Shown: one piece after another, positions 13,720 to 23,150 of the stretch
Layout of the letters: each line of letters begins with the position of its first letter
Numbering within the stretch: position 1 is the first letter of the stretch
NCBI RefSeq assembly: GCF_041146395.1
Contig: NC_090999.1
Coordinates: 69,817,001-69,881,000 of the forward strand
Direction: 5' to 3'
DNA length: 64,000 bases
DNA from: Eulemur rufifrons
Taxonomy: Eukaryota; Chordata; Mammalia; Primates; Lemuridae
Program-made: the position numbers and the translations under genes
The notes under the pieces: generated by a model
Database searches by the model: none
Seen by the model: the letters and a program-made list of their open reading frames with translations, nothing else
Told to the model about the DNA's origin: nothing

Positions 13720-14358
13720 AAACCTCAGTGGCATGAGTCCACACTGATATAAATCAATTATTGAATAAATAAATAAATGAGTGAGAATAGACACATCTTC
13801 CATGCAAAAAAATTCCAAATAATTTATAAAGAAACTCTGTGCTCAAGAAGGTGGAGTATAACCCTCCCTCCATTAAGCATGGCCTGTGCATAGTGACTTC
13901 CTGCAAAGAGTGTACAGTATGGAATGGAGAAAAAGAAGAGCAATGTTGCATTACAGAAACCTGGCAAGTGTTACTTCAATCAGACAATCAAGGTCAACAT
14001 CATCAATGATCAATCATTTTGATGGTATATGTTCTTGATAGGATATGACGAGACTGGCACTTCACTTTTGTTTTTTTCCTCCTGAAAACACATAATGACA
14101 ATATAATTATGAGAAAACCATCGGATAAATTTCAACTGAAGGACATTCTATAAAATATCTGACTGGCACCTCTCAAACTGCAAAGTTCATCCAAAACAAG
14201 GAAAGTCTGAGAAACTGTCACAACAAAAAGGAGCTTAAGGAGACATGAAAATTAAATGTAATGAGTTATTTTGAGTGGGATTTGGAGCAGAAAAAGGATG
14301 TGAGCTAAAAGCTCAGGAAATCTAAATAAAATGTGGACTTCAGTTAATTAAAAAAACT
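13720..14358 (+). mobile_element. Ancient L1M-type 3' UTR
   Basis: Resembles the long non-coding 3' region of old mammalian L1M elements (L1MD/L1ME type): 'gcatgagtccacactgatat', then 'caaggtcaacatcatcaatg', 'aaggaaagtctgagaaactg', 'taaggagacatga', ending in 'tggacttcagttaatt'. The order and spacing of these blocks match. No coding portion is attached. Confidence 0.62.
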
Positions 14359-14473
14359 TATCAGGATGACATAAAATTATATAAAATATATTAAATACTT
14401 TTTAAAAAAATTTCAGATACAGGAATTACTATTTAATATCTGAAATTGTTAAAAATTAACCTATTGCCAAAAG

Positions 14474-15030
14474 GTGACATTGTAAAGATGGCCAAATAGA
14501 AAACTCCAGTGATTGTCCTTGACACTAACCCCAAATTCAACAAATATCCAAAAAAGCAAGTACCTTCAGAAGAACCAAAAATCATGTGAGTGATCACATT
14601 TTTATATACTAATAACAGTAAAGCCAAGACTTAAATCAAGAAGTCAATAGCATCTACAGTAGCTACAATAAAATAAAATGAAATAATAAAATAAAATAAA
14701 ATAAAATACCTAGGAATACATTTAACCAAGGAGGTGAAAGATGTCTACAAGAACTACAAAACACTGATGAAAGAAACCAGAGATGACACAAAAAAAATGG
14801 AAAAACATTCCAATGCATCCCATTGAGGAAGAATCAACATTGTTAAAATGTCCATAAGGCCAAAAGCAATTACAGATTCAATGCAATTCTACTCAAAAGT
14901 CTAATGTCATTTCGTATGGATCTAGAAAAAAAATCCTAAATTTCCACATGAAACCAAAAAAGAGCCTGAATAGCTAAAGCAATTCTAAGCTAAGAGAACC
15001 AATCTGTAGGCACCATATTACCTGAATTCA
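14474..15030 (+). mobile_element. Internally deleted L1: 5' UTR joined to ORF2
   Basis: 14474-14596 resembles the start of an older L1 5' UTR ('aagatggccaaatagaaaac', 'ccttcagaagaaccaaaaat'). From about 14592 the sequence is ORF2 reverse-transcriptase DNA ('acctaggaatacatttaacc', 'gaaaaacattccaatgca', 'aaaaaagagcctgaatagc'). ORF1 and most of ORF2 are missing between them. The frame is broken many times. The copy fades near 15030. Confidence 0.72.
14667..14707. repeat. (AAAAT)n simple repeat
   Basis: Imperfect AAAAT units lying within the ORF2 fragment and probably grown from its A-rich 'aaaataaaatacctagg' segment. Confidence 0.85.
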
Positions 15031-17861
15031 AATTTATTTATCTATTTATGGTTAGCAATGATTAAGTGATACTAGCTTTTATTTTTAAGTATGTGGAAGT
15101 GAAGACTATAAAAACTACTCCTACAATTTAATGCCACTGCCTTGATTTATACAAAGGCACCAGGAATTTAGTTCACCATTGCGTTTGCACTATCAATGCA
15201 AACAACAACCTGATGAAACAAGTAAACGATATCTTAATATAATTATTAAAGTAGTTTTGACATCATCATTCTCTGCAAAGAAAATTAAGGCCACACAGAG
15301 ATCTATGGAGAGCATATTAAAGAATTGTTATTCTAGAAAAAATCAATCACATAACCTCAAGATATTTATTGCAGCAATTTTGTATTAAATTTGTAATAAT
15401 TATGAAAGTCAGAACCAATGTGTGAATAGATAAAATGCTGCATATTTGCAGCATTGATAGAAATGATGGAATATTCTAGAAAATTTAGAATGGAAACATT
15501 CTACATATCTCTTTGTATTTCTTTGTCACTGTATATCTGTTGCTATGTATGCACATTTTTTATATGTATATTATAAGTATATACGTTAATAATTCATACA
15601 CAGTTTTAGGTTACAAACACAACATACTGAATGAAAATATGTTGCTAATGAAATATAAATCATAACAATTGTAAAGATATTACACATGAAATAACGTCTT
15701 GAATCCATTGTAAGAAAATTTACCCAATCTTTAATAATATTTGACTTTAAGGAAAAGATGGAGGGAAAAGAAATGGAAAGAATGTAAGGAAGGGAAAGGA
15801 AAGGCAAGGCAAAAAAGACTTTAAATTGAAAGTTTTATTAGTATTCAATATAATTCAATGTATTCAAAATATTTTGTAATATTTAATATATTTTATTTTG
15901 AAAAAATAGAGGATATCTGACAAAATGCTAAAACATATCAATTCCATGAAATCTCAAAAATCTCAAAAATCTCAAAAATATTCTCTATTAAGTTTCTCAA
16001 AATAATGTAAAGTATGGCATTGGTATATGGAAGATACCTTAATAATTACCATTTCAGAAAAGTTCCTTAAAGCTTAAAACAATCAAAACGTGAATAATTT
16101 TGACAATTTATCTAGGAAACTTATTTTGTTTGTCTCTGTATTAATCAGGAAATTGACTCCACTAAATTAAAACAAAGCAAACGTACACTCTAATATAACA
16201 AAAGCTGAGGTAAGTATGACAACATTGATGAAAGTTTAATTCTAAATATGAAAACATGGAGAAGATTGAGATTAATGTGCACATATTTACAAATTGCAAA
16301 TACCAAAAAACTAAAAGTAAGACTTCCTATTAGATAATATGCTCAACAGCAATTGATAAAGTTAAATTTTAACACAACATGAAAATTCACCAGCAGGAAG
16401 AAAGTGGCAGGCTGTAATGAAATGACTGAGTCTCTCACTTTCAGCACTGATTATGTGTGTGACTTAGATGACCTACTAAATGCTTCTGATAGGTTCTGTA
16501 GCAATTGGGAAAAATTATTATGGTTATGAGTCCTTACGTTTTCAGGAATATGTTGATCATTGTCAGAGCTACATATTAAATTAATCCCACAGTACTTTAT
16601 CAATGGCTAGTGCACTCTGGAACTACAATTTCCTTTTTTCTTTCTTATTTAACAAAGTAGAATAAAGAATTTGCAGACTTGTTTATTAAAGTTCAAATAA
16701 ACAACTGCAATCCACTGGAATCAGATACAATATGTACAACTGAGAGAGGCCCCCTAGTGGACCTCCTTCCTGCCTGGTTTATCCTTTATCCATCCCCATT
16801 AGCAGGGTTGCATCTGTGTGTCTTTTGTGAAACTGCTGTGCAATGTTGGCAGGAAAACACTCAATCTTTAGGTAAAAAATTCTTTTGAAATTTCTATTTT
16901 TGGTATCCCTCTTCTCATTGTCACTTGACAGGCAGAGAGATTTGGGGCATTAACTTATTTTGGTGGAATATTTGTGACCAATTTGATGAATGATATCACT
17001 AAAATTTCACTTTTTTTTTTTTAACAACTTACAGTTTTTAAGTGTTTTTAATCTACATAGTTTCACTTACTTTTCATCACATCCCCGAGGAAAAGAAAGA
17101 AATTTATTTTAAATGTTGAAGTGAATGAGGCCTTTAGAGAGTTGTAGAAGCTTTCAAGGACATACTCACAAAAGGAAATTTATCTAGTTCTTTTGGCTCG
17201 TTTTTAAATACTTTTTCCATGATAATACCTTCTTCCCCTTAACAAGCAATACTAAGAACACTTGAAATAATGCTTCTTAAAAATAATAACCACCATAGAT
17301 TGTTGCTTTACAAACATTATTTGTGAACAAACATGTCACTCTGGAATTTTCCTGTGACAATTACTTATTGAATTATAGTTAATAATTCCTTATATTAAAC
17401 TTCCCTTGTTAAGCCTACTGTGTAGTGTCTGTCTCTTGACTGAACTCCAACTGCTGGAATTCTCAATTCATATACCATAGATTAGTTTCACTTGTCAAAT
17501 GGTACATATACTAGTGGGTTTTCATGGCGTTAGAGCAAAAGATATGGTGTTTGATATCAGTATATGTTTAAAAATAGGCATCTATGTTTGCATAGTTTTG
17601 AGAAAGTATCCATTTTGTTTGTATATCTTCAAAGAATTCTAAATTCCTCTTTTTTTTTTTTTACTGTTCCACCTTCACAGGAAACATTTAGGAAGTATTT
17701 ATGGAAAGAATACAGATGAGCCATGGTACTCTGCTGTCTATTCCTAGGCCCATCATCTAGTAGTCATAAGAAAAGATTAAGATTGCAGGAGAAAAATGGT
17801 AGATTCTTATTAATTTTTTGAAGAATTTTCCTAATAACTGAACATATGGATTCAAAGGAGA
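15031..17861. other. Unassigned AT-rich DNA
   Basis: No coding region or confident repeat. The interval 15350-15420 ('tttattgcagcaattttgta', then 'taataattatgaaag') faintly recalls the end of an old L1 ORF2 but is too weak to call. Confidence 0.45.
15952..15978. repeat. Tandem 9-bp repeat, three copies
   Basis: Three perfect units of 'tctcaaaaa' (the last ends 'aaaaa' then 't'). Too short and isolated to suggest a function. Confidence 0.85.
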
Positions 17862-17879
17862 TTAAAAATGCCCTAAGTT

Positions 17880-17933
17880 ATCACTTCTAGGCCTTTTGGC
17901 TATGATCAAGTGTAGTATCTGTTTTTATCAGTT
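17880..17933 (+). pseudogene. 3'-truncated U2 snRNA retropseudogene
   Basis: This matches the first ~54 nt of U2 snRNA, including 'ggccttttggct' and 'gatcaagtgtagtatctg', the part that holds the branch-point recognition region (the segment 'gtgtagta'). I count four differences from the usual U2 start: positions 4, 10, 24 and 45. It stops at 'atcagtt'. Direct repeats 'ttaaaaatgccctaagtt' (17862-17879) and 'ttaaaaatgacctaaatt' (17932-17949) flank it, matching at 16 of 18 positions and overlapping the last two U2 bases. There is no poly(A) tail and no U2 promoter element upstream, so it is not a working snRNA gene. Confidence 0.93.
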
Positions 17934-18457
17934 AAAAATGACCTAAATTTATTCTTTTCTTGCTCATCCTCCATGACATTGTACAATTTTCTTCAAAAGG
18001 ACATTTCTTAAAACAAACAAACAAAATAAAAACATTTTTTCTTCAAGTTCTAAAGCTACATGCATACACTTAAAGTACCTAGGAGAAGCCCACTACTAAA
18101 TTACCAATGTATTTCATAAATGTATGCATTTAGTGGCCTCTTGTGCTTTAATGGTCTTACTGAGTACTTCTAAGAAAACTCTGTAAATATCTAGCAAATA
18201 TCCACTTGCCTTAATATTTGGATTATTTTACTATTTCTGTCCCAAGAACGGTAAAAACTATGGAATTCACTGATCTATTTGTAATTTTTTTAGGAATAAA
18301 GGCCATTAAACACTTTTAAATTAGTATATTTTTTGTTTATTTGTTTATAAGATACTTCATAATTGTGGAAAATAATATTTCCTTTAAAATACACTTTTAA
18401 TGATGCTTAACTTTGAGATGTTTAAGTAAATTAGTAATAAAAACTTTACTATTTCCT

Positions 18458-18793
18458 CGGCCGGGCGCGGTGGCTCACGCCTGTAATCCTAGCACTCTGG
18501 GAGGCCGAGGCGGGTGGATCGCTCAAGGTCAGGAGTTCGAGACCAGCCTGAGCAAGAGTGAGACCCCGTCTCTACTAAAAATAGAAAGAAATTATATGGA
18601 CAACTAAAATATATATATACAAAAAAATTAGCCGGGCATGGTGGCGCATGCCTGTAGTCCCAGCTACTCAGGAGGCTGAGGCAGTAGGATTGCTTAAGCC
18701 CAGGAGATTGAGGTTGCTGTGAGCTAGACTGACGCCACGGCACTCACTCTAGCCCGGGCAACAGAGTGAGACTCTGTCTCAAAAAAAAAAAAA
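18458..18793 (+). mobile_element. Strepsirrhine Alu, dimeric, relatively young
   Basis: Starts 'ggccgggcgcggtggctcac', with intact A and B box regions of the Pol III promoter in the left arm ('tggctcacgcc', 'ggagttcgagacc'), the linker 'ggacaactaaaa', a right arm and a poly(A) tail. An identical 18-bp repeat ('aaaactttactatttcct') flanks it at 18440-18457 and 18794-18811. It has the fewest changes of the five dimeric copies here and the longest perfect duplication. Confidence 0.97.
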
Positions 18794-18811
18794 AAAACTT
18801 TACTATTTCCT

Positions 18812-20229
18812 TTATGTCACCCTTTCCTTCACTTAAAATTTTCAGGATAACAAAATTGTTTTGTCAAGATTTTAATAATACCTACTTACAGAAGATTCAT
18901 GTTTGGCATCCACAAGAAATGGCCATAGTCTAAATCTGTCCATAAAATATCACTCCCATGCCATGTATCTTCATAGTAAGAATCAGTGTTTTCAATCTAG
19001 AAATTACTGTTTGGTTTTCAGAAGTTCAATCATATTAAAACCATATACATGACATTAAAATACTTAAGAATTTGATTAAATAGTTCTATGTTTATGGTGA
19101 ATAATCTTATCTTCTCTGTATAGTCATGAAGAAAGTAAGATATTTCTAGAATGGTCTGTATAATTTACATAGCTTATTGAAATTATATGTTTGTAATACA
19201 TAGACTAATTTTCTTGCTTAAAATATTCCACATAAAAAATTATGCTAGAAGACTGGTATATCAATACATTAACATCAATGAAATAAAGATTTTAAATTTC
19301 AAATGACCTAATCAGCTAAATTCTCCAGTAAATAATTTAAAGCTTAGAGTAAGTTACTTCAGCCAACTCTCTGGTTCTTTCATCCCATTTGAGGATCATT
19401 TTCTGCTCAATAGTCTATTATGAGCATTGGTACATTCCTTTTATAAATAAATCATTACTGTCTATGCCTCTTTTACTTGAGTAGGATCTTCTTTCCCTCT
19501 GTTTTGTTTCTTTCTCTCTCTGTGACCATGGACTATGGAGGACACGGAAGCCCTTCCCATAGTAGTCCATTAAGTTCTTCTTAAAGATTTTGTTTTTATT
19601 CTGGATTTCAGATCTTCTTTATGCCACCCCATCAGATAATTACAAATTATATTTCTTCTTAAAGTATATCCTGTGCTAGTACACAACACATTTCCAGGGG
19701 AGGTATAATTTTCCCATGAAGATGTTTGCTACATTCATTTAGAAGGTTCTTGAAATGAAGATAGGAAATTATAGCAATAAACAGAGAATATTATGTTATA
19801 AACTCCTTTGTATTTTAAGGTAGGGTGAGGCAGTTGGTGTATAACATCAGTGTGCTGTACAATATTTTACTTGTTTCTGGAAGTAGGGAATTCATGGATG
19901 TGATTTATCTGTTGATCTTTCTAATAACTTTCTTAGAACATTAAATAGTATCTATAGCGCTGACACTAAAACCTGATGGAACATAGGCATAGCCACATGA
20001 ATTATTTGTGCCTTGGTTCTATACTTACAGGTACTATCATCTGTGTTTACTGATATCAATAGGAATTGAACCTAGCTTTTAGAAAGTTTAATAGAATTAA
20101 TGGTGTGTATCTTCTATGTATGTGCTATCTATCATAGTGCTTAAGAATTCCAGAGAAAATCCACTTGAGTTATACACTTGCTTTAGCAGTTATTAGTCTT
20201 GTAACCTCATGTCATGCTGTTCTTTATTG
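18812..20229. other. Unassigned AT-rich DNA
   Basis: No supported feature. Confidence 0.5.
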
Positions 20230-20480
20230 CACTCTTTGAGCTCCATGTAAACTGGTATAGTCTTGGTTTAGTGTTTTGCACTTGTCATTTCACTCTGCCT
20301 AGAAAGTTTTATTTTCTAGATCAACTTTGCCTTGCTTTCTCACTTCCTTCATGCCTTTGTTCAAACGTTATCTTCTCAGTAGAGTCTTCCTAACTATTCT
20401 ATCTTAAATTTTATTCCCTTCTCCCTGATATTTCCTGTTTTTATTCCCTAATAAATTTTTCTCCACAGTATTTGCCATGA
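20230..20480 (+). mobile_element. L2 LINE fragment
   Basis: The order of pyrimidine-rich blocks fits the 3' region of L2: 'cactctgcctagaaagt', then 'cttcatgcctttgttcaaac', 'gttatcttctcagtagagtcttcc'. A possible 3' terminal block is at 20855-20900 ('tctccaactagaattttatc'), so other DNA may separate two L2 parts. Confidence 0.55.
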
Positions 20481-20974
20481 TCCAGTGTATATAGTTTATG
20501 TGTATCTCTGCCATGTGTATCTGTCCATGAGGATTATCATACAAAAAACAGGATTCTCAGTTAATTTTGAATTGCAGATATACATATGTCCAAATATTGC
20601 CTGCAACATATTTGGACATACAATAACAGCATTATTTGCCATTTATCAAAAATTCACATTAATTGCACATTCTAATATGCAGTATATGAAACATACTTTA
20701 AAAATACAATATGTAGTAACATCATTTAAACATGCAATATTTGGGAAATACACTAAAATATATTTGTTGTGTATATGATATTCAAATTTAACTGGATATT
20801 TTGTATTTTTTAATAAATCTGGCAACGCTAGTGTATGTGTGTATCCATATGTGTGTATGGATGTCTCTCCAACTAGAATTTTATCTCTATTAGAGAATTT
20901 TTGCTAATTTTTTTTTACTGCTATAGAGGTGAACAGGGAACTAGAGGTGCTCAATAGTAGATATTTGAGAGAAT
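20481..20974. other. Unassigned DNA between L2 and MIR
   Basis: Contains an open frame of 97 residues (20485-20778) with no recognisable domain, low complexity and no coding support. Confidence 0.45.
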
Positions 20975-21119
20975 TAAGTTACTTGACTCTTTTTAGTTTA
21001 GGTTTTATTATCTGTAAAATTAAGAGAACAATATCTACTTATAGGGATTCAGTGAGGTTTAAAAGCAATATGAAGTCTGTCCAGAAAGTATAAGCCATGT
21101 AATATGAAAAGCAGAGGTA

Positions 21120-23010
21120 TTTATTGAAGAAGATACAAGATACAAGAAACATTGTACATAGGACAATGATGCCTCAGTCCCTTTCAAAGGAGGCACCTTG
21201 GGACCTTGCACTGTTCTCCGCCTATCTCTCCCACTGTTCAAAACACTCGCAAAATCCTTTGTTGGAATTGCCATCAGCTGCCTTGTCATATTTTTCCGAA
21301 TCTCATCAGAGGTCTGTAATCTCTTCCCTTTCAAAGCTGATTTTAGTTTTGGGAAAAGCCAGAAGTCACAGAGTGTCAAATCTGGGTTGTAGGGGGGTGA
21401 GTCACCTGGGTGATTTGATGTTTCACCAAAAACTCTGAATGAGACCGGATGCATGGGCCGGAGCATTGTCATGATGAAGCTGCCAGTCACCAGTCACCAG
21501 TTGCTGATAGCTGCGGCTGTTTTCATCACATTGGCTCTGTCAACTAACAAAGAACATTGAGGTAGTACTCCTTATTAATTGTTTAGCATAAAGGAGCGTG
21601 CCCGTGATGGACGACTTCCCAATCAAAAAACACAGTAAACATGGCCTTGATCTTGCTGCGACTTTGCCTCGCCTTCTTCACGCATGGAGACTTCCATGGG
21701 GATGACTGGGCCTTCATTTCTGGGTCATAGACATAGATCCACCATTCACCTCCAATTATGACCTTCTTAAGGAAATCTGGTTCATTGGTAATGGTTTGAG
21801 GCAAGTCATTAGCAAATGCAGCATGATGTTTCTTCTGCTCTGTTAGCAGGAGCCACAGAACTTATTTTGCCATGCCATGTTTCATTTCAAGATTCTGCAT
21901 CAAAACTTCAGAGACAGTAGTTTTTGGAATCCCCAGATCAGCTTCTGTTAATAATTCTCACACTGTCAGTTGATGATCTTTGCTGATTGAAGCCCATACA
22001 CGTTCCACATTCTCAGGTGTTCTGCTTGTTGTAGGTCTGCCAGAATGTAGATCACTTTAAACAGATTCTATACAATCTTTGAAGCATCTGTGTCACACTT
22101 TTTTTTCTTCAGAATATTACAAGGGTACAAATGTTTGGTTTACATATATTCCCTTTGCCCCGCCCAAGTCAGAGCTACAAGTGTGCCCATCCCCCAGACA
22201 GTGTGCACCTCACCCATTAGACATGAATATACTCTTCTCTCCCCTCCCACCTGCCCAATACCCAATGAATGTTACTACTATATGTGCAAATAAATGTTGA
22301 TCTATTAGTAACAATTTGATCATGAGTACATGTGGTGCTTGTTTTTCCATTTTTGTGATACTTCATTTAGTAGAATGGGTTCCAGCTCTATCCAGGATAA
22401 TACAAGCAGTGCTAGTTCACCATTGTTTTTTTTGTTTTTGTTTTTGTTTTTGTGGCTGAGTAAAACTCTATGGTATACATATACCACATTTTATTCATCC
22501 ACTCATGTATTGACGGGCAAGTGGGTTGTTTCCACATCTTTGCAATTGTGAATTGTGCTGTTATAAACATTCTAGTGTAGATGTCTTTTTTATAGAATGT
22601 CTTTTTATTCCTTTGGGTAGATGCCCAGTAATGGGATTGCTGGATGAAATGGTAGTTCTACTTTTAGCTCTTTGAGGTATCTCCGTATTACTTTCCATAG
22701 AGGTTGTACTAGTTTGTAGTCCCACCAGCACTGTGTAAGTGTTCCTATCTCTCCACATCCACCCACACTTTTATTCATGCTGCACTCATTGTATCATCCC
22801 CAAAAGCCTTCTGAATTATCTCAATAGTTTCTGTGGAGGAATGTCCAAGCTTAATGCAAAATTTGATGCAGGTTCGTTGCTCTACTCACTCAGTCATTGT
22901 GAATGTGGTGGCCATATAGTACACAGCTCACTCAATGGCGTGTAGTCCCCCACAGAATAGTACAGTATCGTCATTGCTCATCCATGCACATTTCAGTCCA
23001 CTCTCCTTGG
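21120..23010 (-). pseudogene. Mariner transposase pseudogene
   Basis: Read right to left, the N-terminal helix-turn-helix region lies near 22780-22890 ('KFCIKLGHSSTETIEIIQKA'), followed across the inserted L1 by 'SGRPTTSRTPENVERV' (about 21960-22050), then 'WIYVYDPE' and 'FFDWE' (21583-21804), 'HHDNAPAH' (about 21453-21476) and 'PPYNPDL' with 'CDFWLFPKLKSALKG' (21059-21400). The last two motifs carry the second and third catalytic aspartates of the mariner D,D34D triad. The first is lost: at 21748-21750 the codon for the expected Asp in the 'GDE' motif is GGT (Gly). The second and third Asp codons are 88 nt apart, where D34D needs 105, so there is a deletion that shifts the frame. Several stops and the L1 insertion also interrupt it. 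Confidence 0.9.
22103..22763 (-). mobile_element. 5'-truncated L1 inside the mariner
   Basis: Reversed L1 3' end: poly(T), 'cagaatattacaagggtac', C-rich 3' UTR, then the ORF2 end up to 'gttcctatctctccacatcc'. A 9-bp duplication 'cacactttt' sits at 22094-22102 and 22764-22772, with mariner sequence resuming on both sides. A (TTTTTG)n stretch at about 22424-22451 has grown inside it. Confidence 0.92.
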
Positions 23011-23150
23011 CTTCCAGGTTACAACAATGTCACACAAACCATTCTCGTTATATTAACAATGGCTGTGTATTATACTTTCTGGACAGACCTTGTAGTTCAT
23101 GTAAATCACTTTGTACAGTACCTAGTAAGTAGTGGACAATTGTTCATTCT

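Larger units (their letters stand above)
21071..23092 (-). mobile_element. Complete but dead mariner DNA transposon
   Basis: Terminal inverted repeats share the perfect 19-mer 'gtctgtccagaaagtataa' (21075 inward, and 23088 inward on the other strand), each preceded by four less conserved bases and a TA dinucleotide at 21069-21070 and 23093-23094. TA duplication is the hallmark of Tc1/mariner insertion. Without the L1 inside it and one copy of that L1's 9-bp duplication, the element is about 1.35 kb, the usual size of a full-length mariner. Its transposase reads on the minus strand and is broken. The encoded residues resemble, from memory, the GVQW3/FLJ37770-type mariner proteins of mammals; that link needs a search. 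Confidence 0.93.
20975..23150 (+). mobile_element. MIR SINE split by a mariner
   Basis: The left part (to 21070) reads 'agttacttgactctttttag', 'ttattatctgtaaaatt' and 'ggattcagtgaggtttaaaa', the MIR middle. The right part (from 23093) continues with 'catgtaaatcactttgtaca' and 'gtacctagtaagtag', the MIR 3' portion. Removing 21071-23092 and one TA gives a join whose spacing matches MIR ('ggattaaatgagtta' then 'catgtaaagcgctt' in the family). Confidence 0.75.

Noticed and set aside
17880..17933. Functional U2 snRNA gene
   Set aside because: Only about 54 nt remain, with no Sm site, no 3' stem-loops, no snRNA promoter element and flanking insertion repeats.
18413..18743. Open frames of 64 and 84 residues
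   Set aside because: Both are translations of an Alu.
21124..21438. Plus-strand open frame of 104 residues
   Set aside because: It is the antisense of the mariner transposase remnant.
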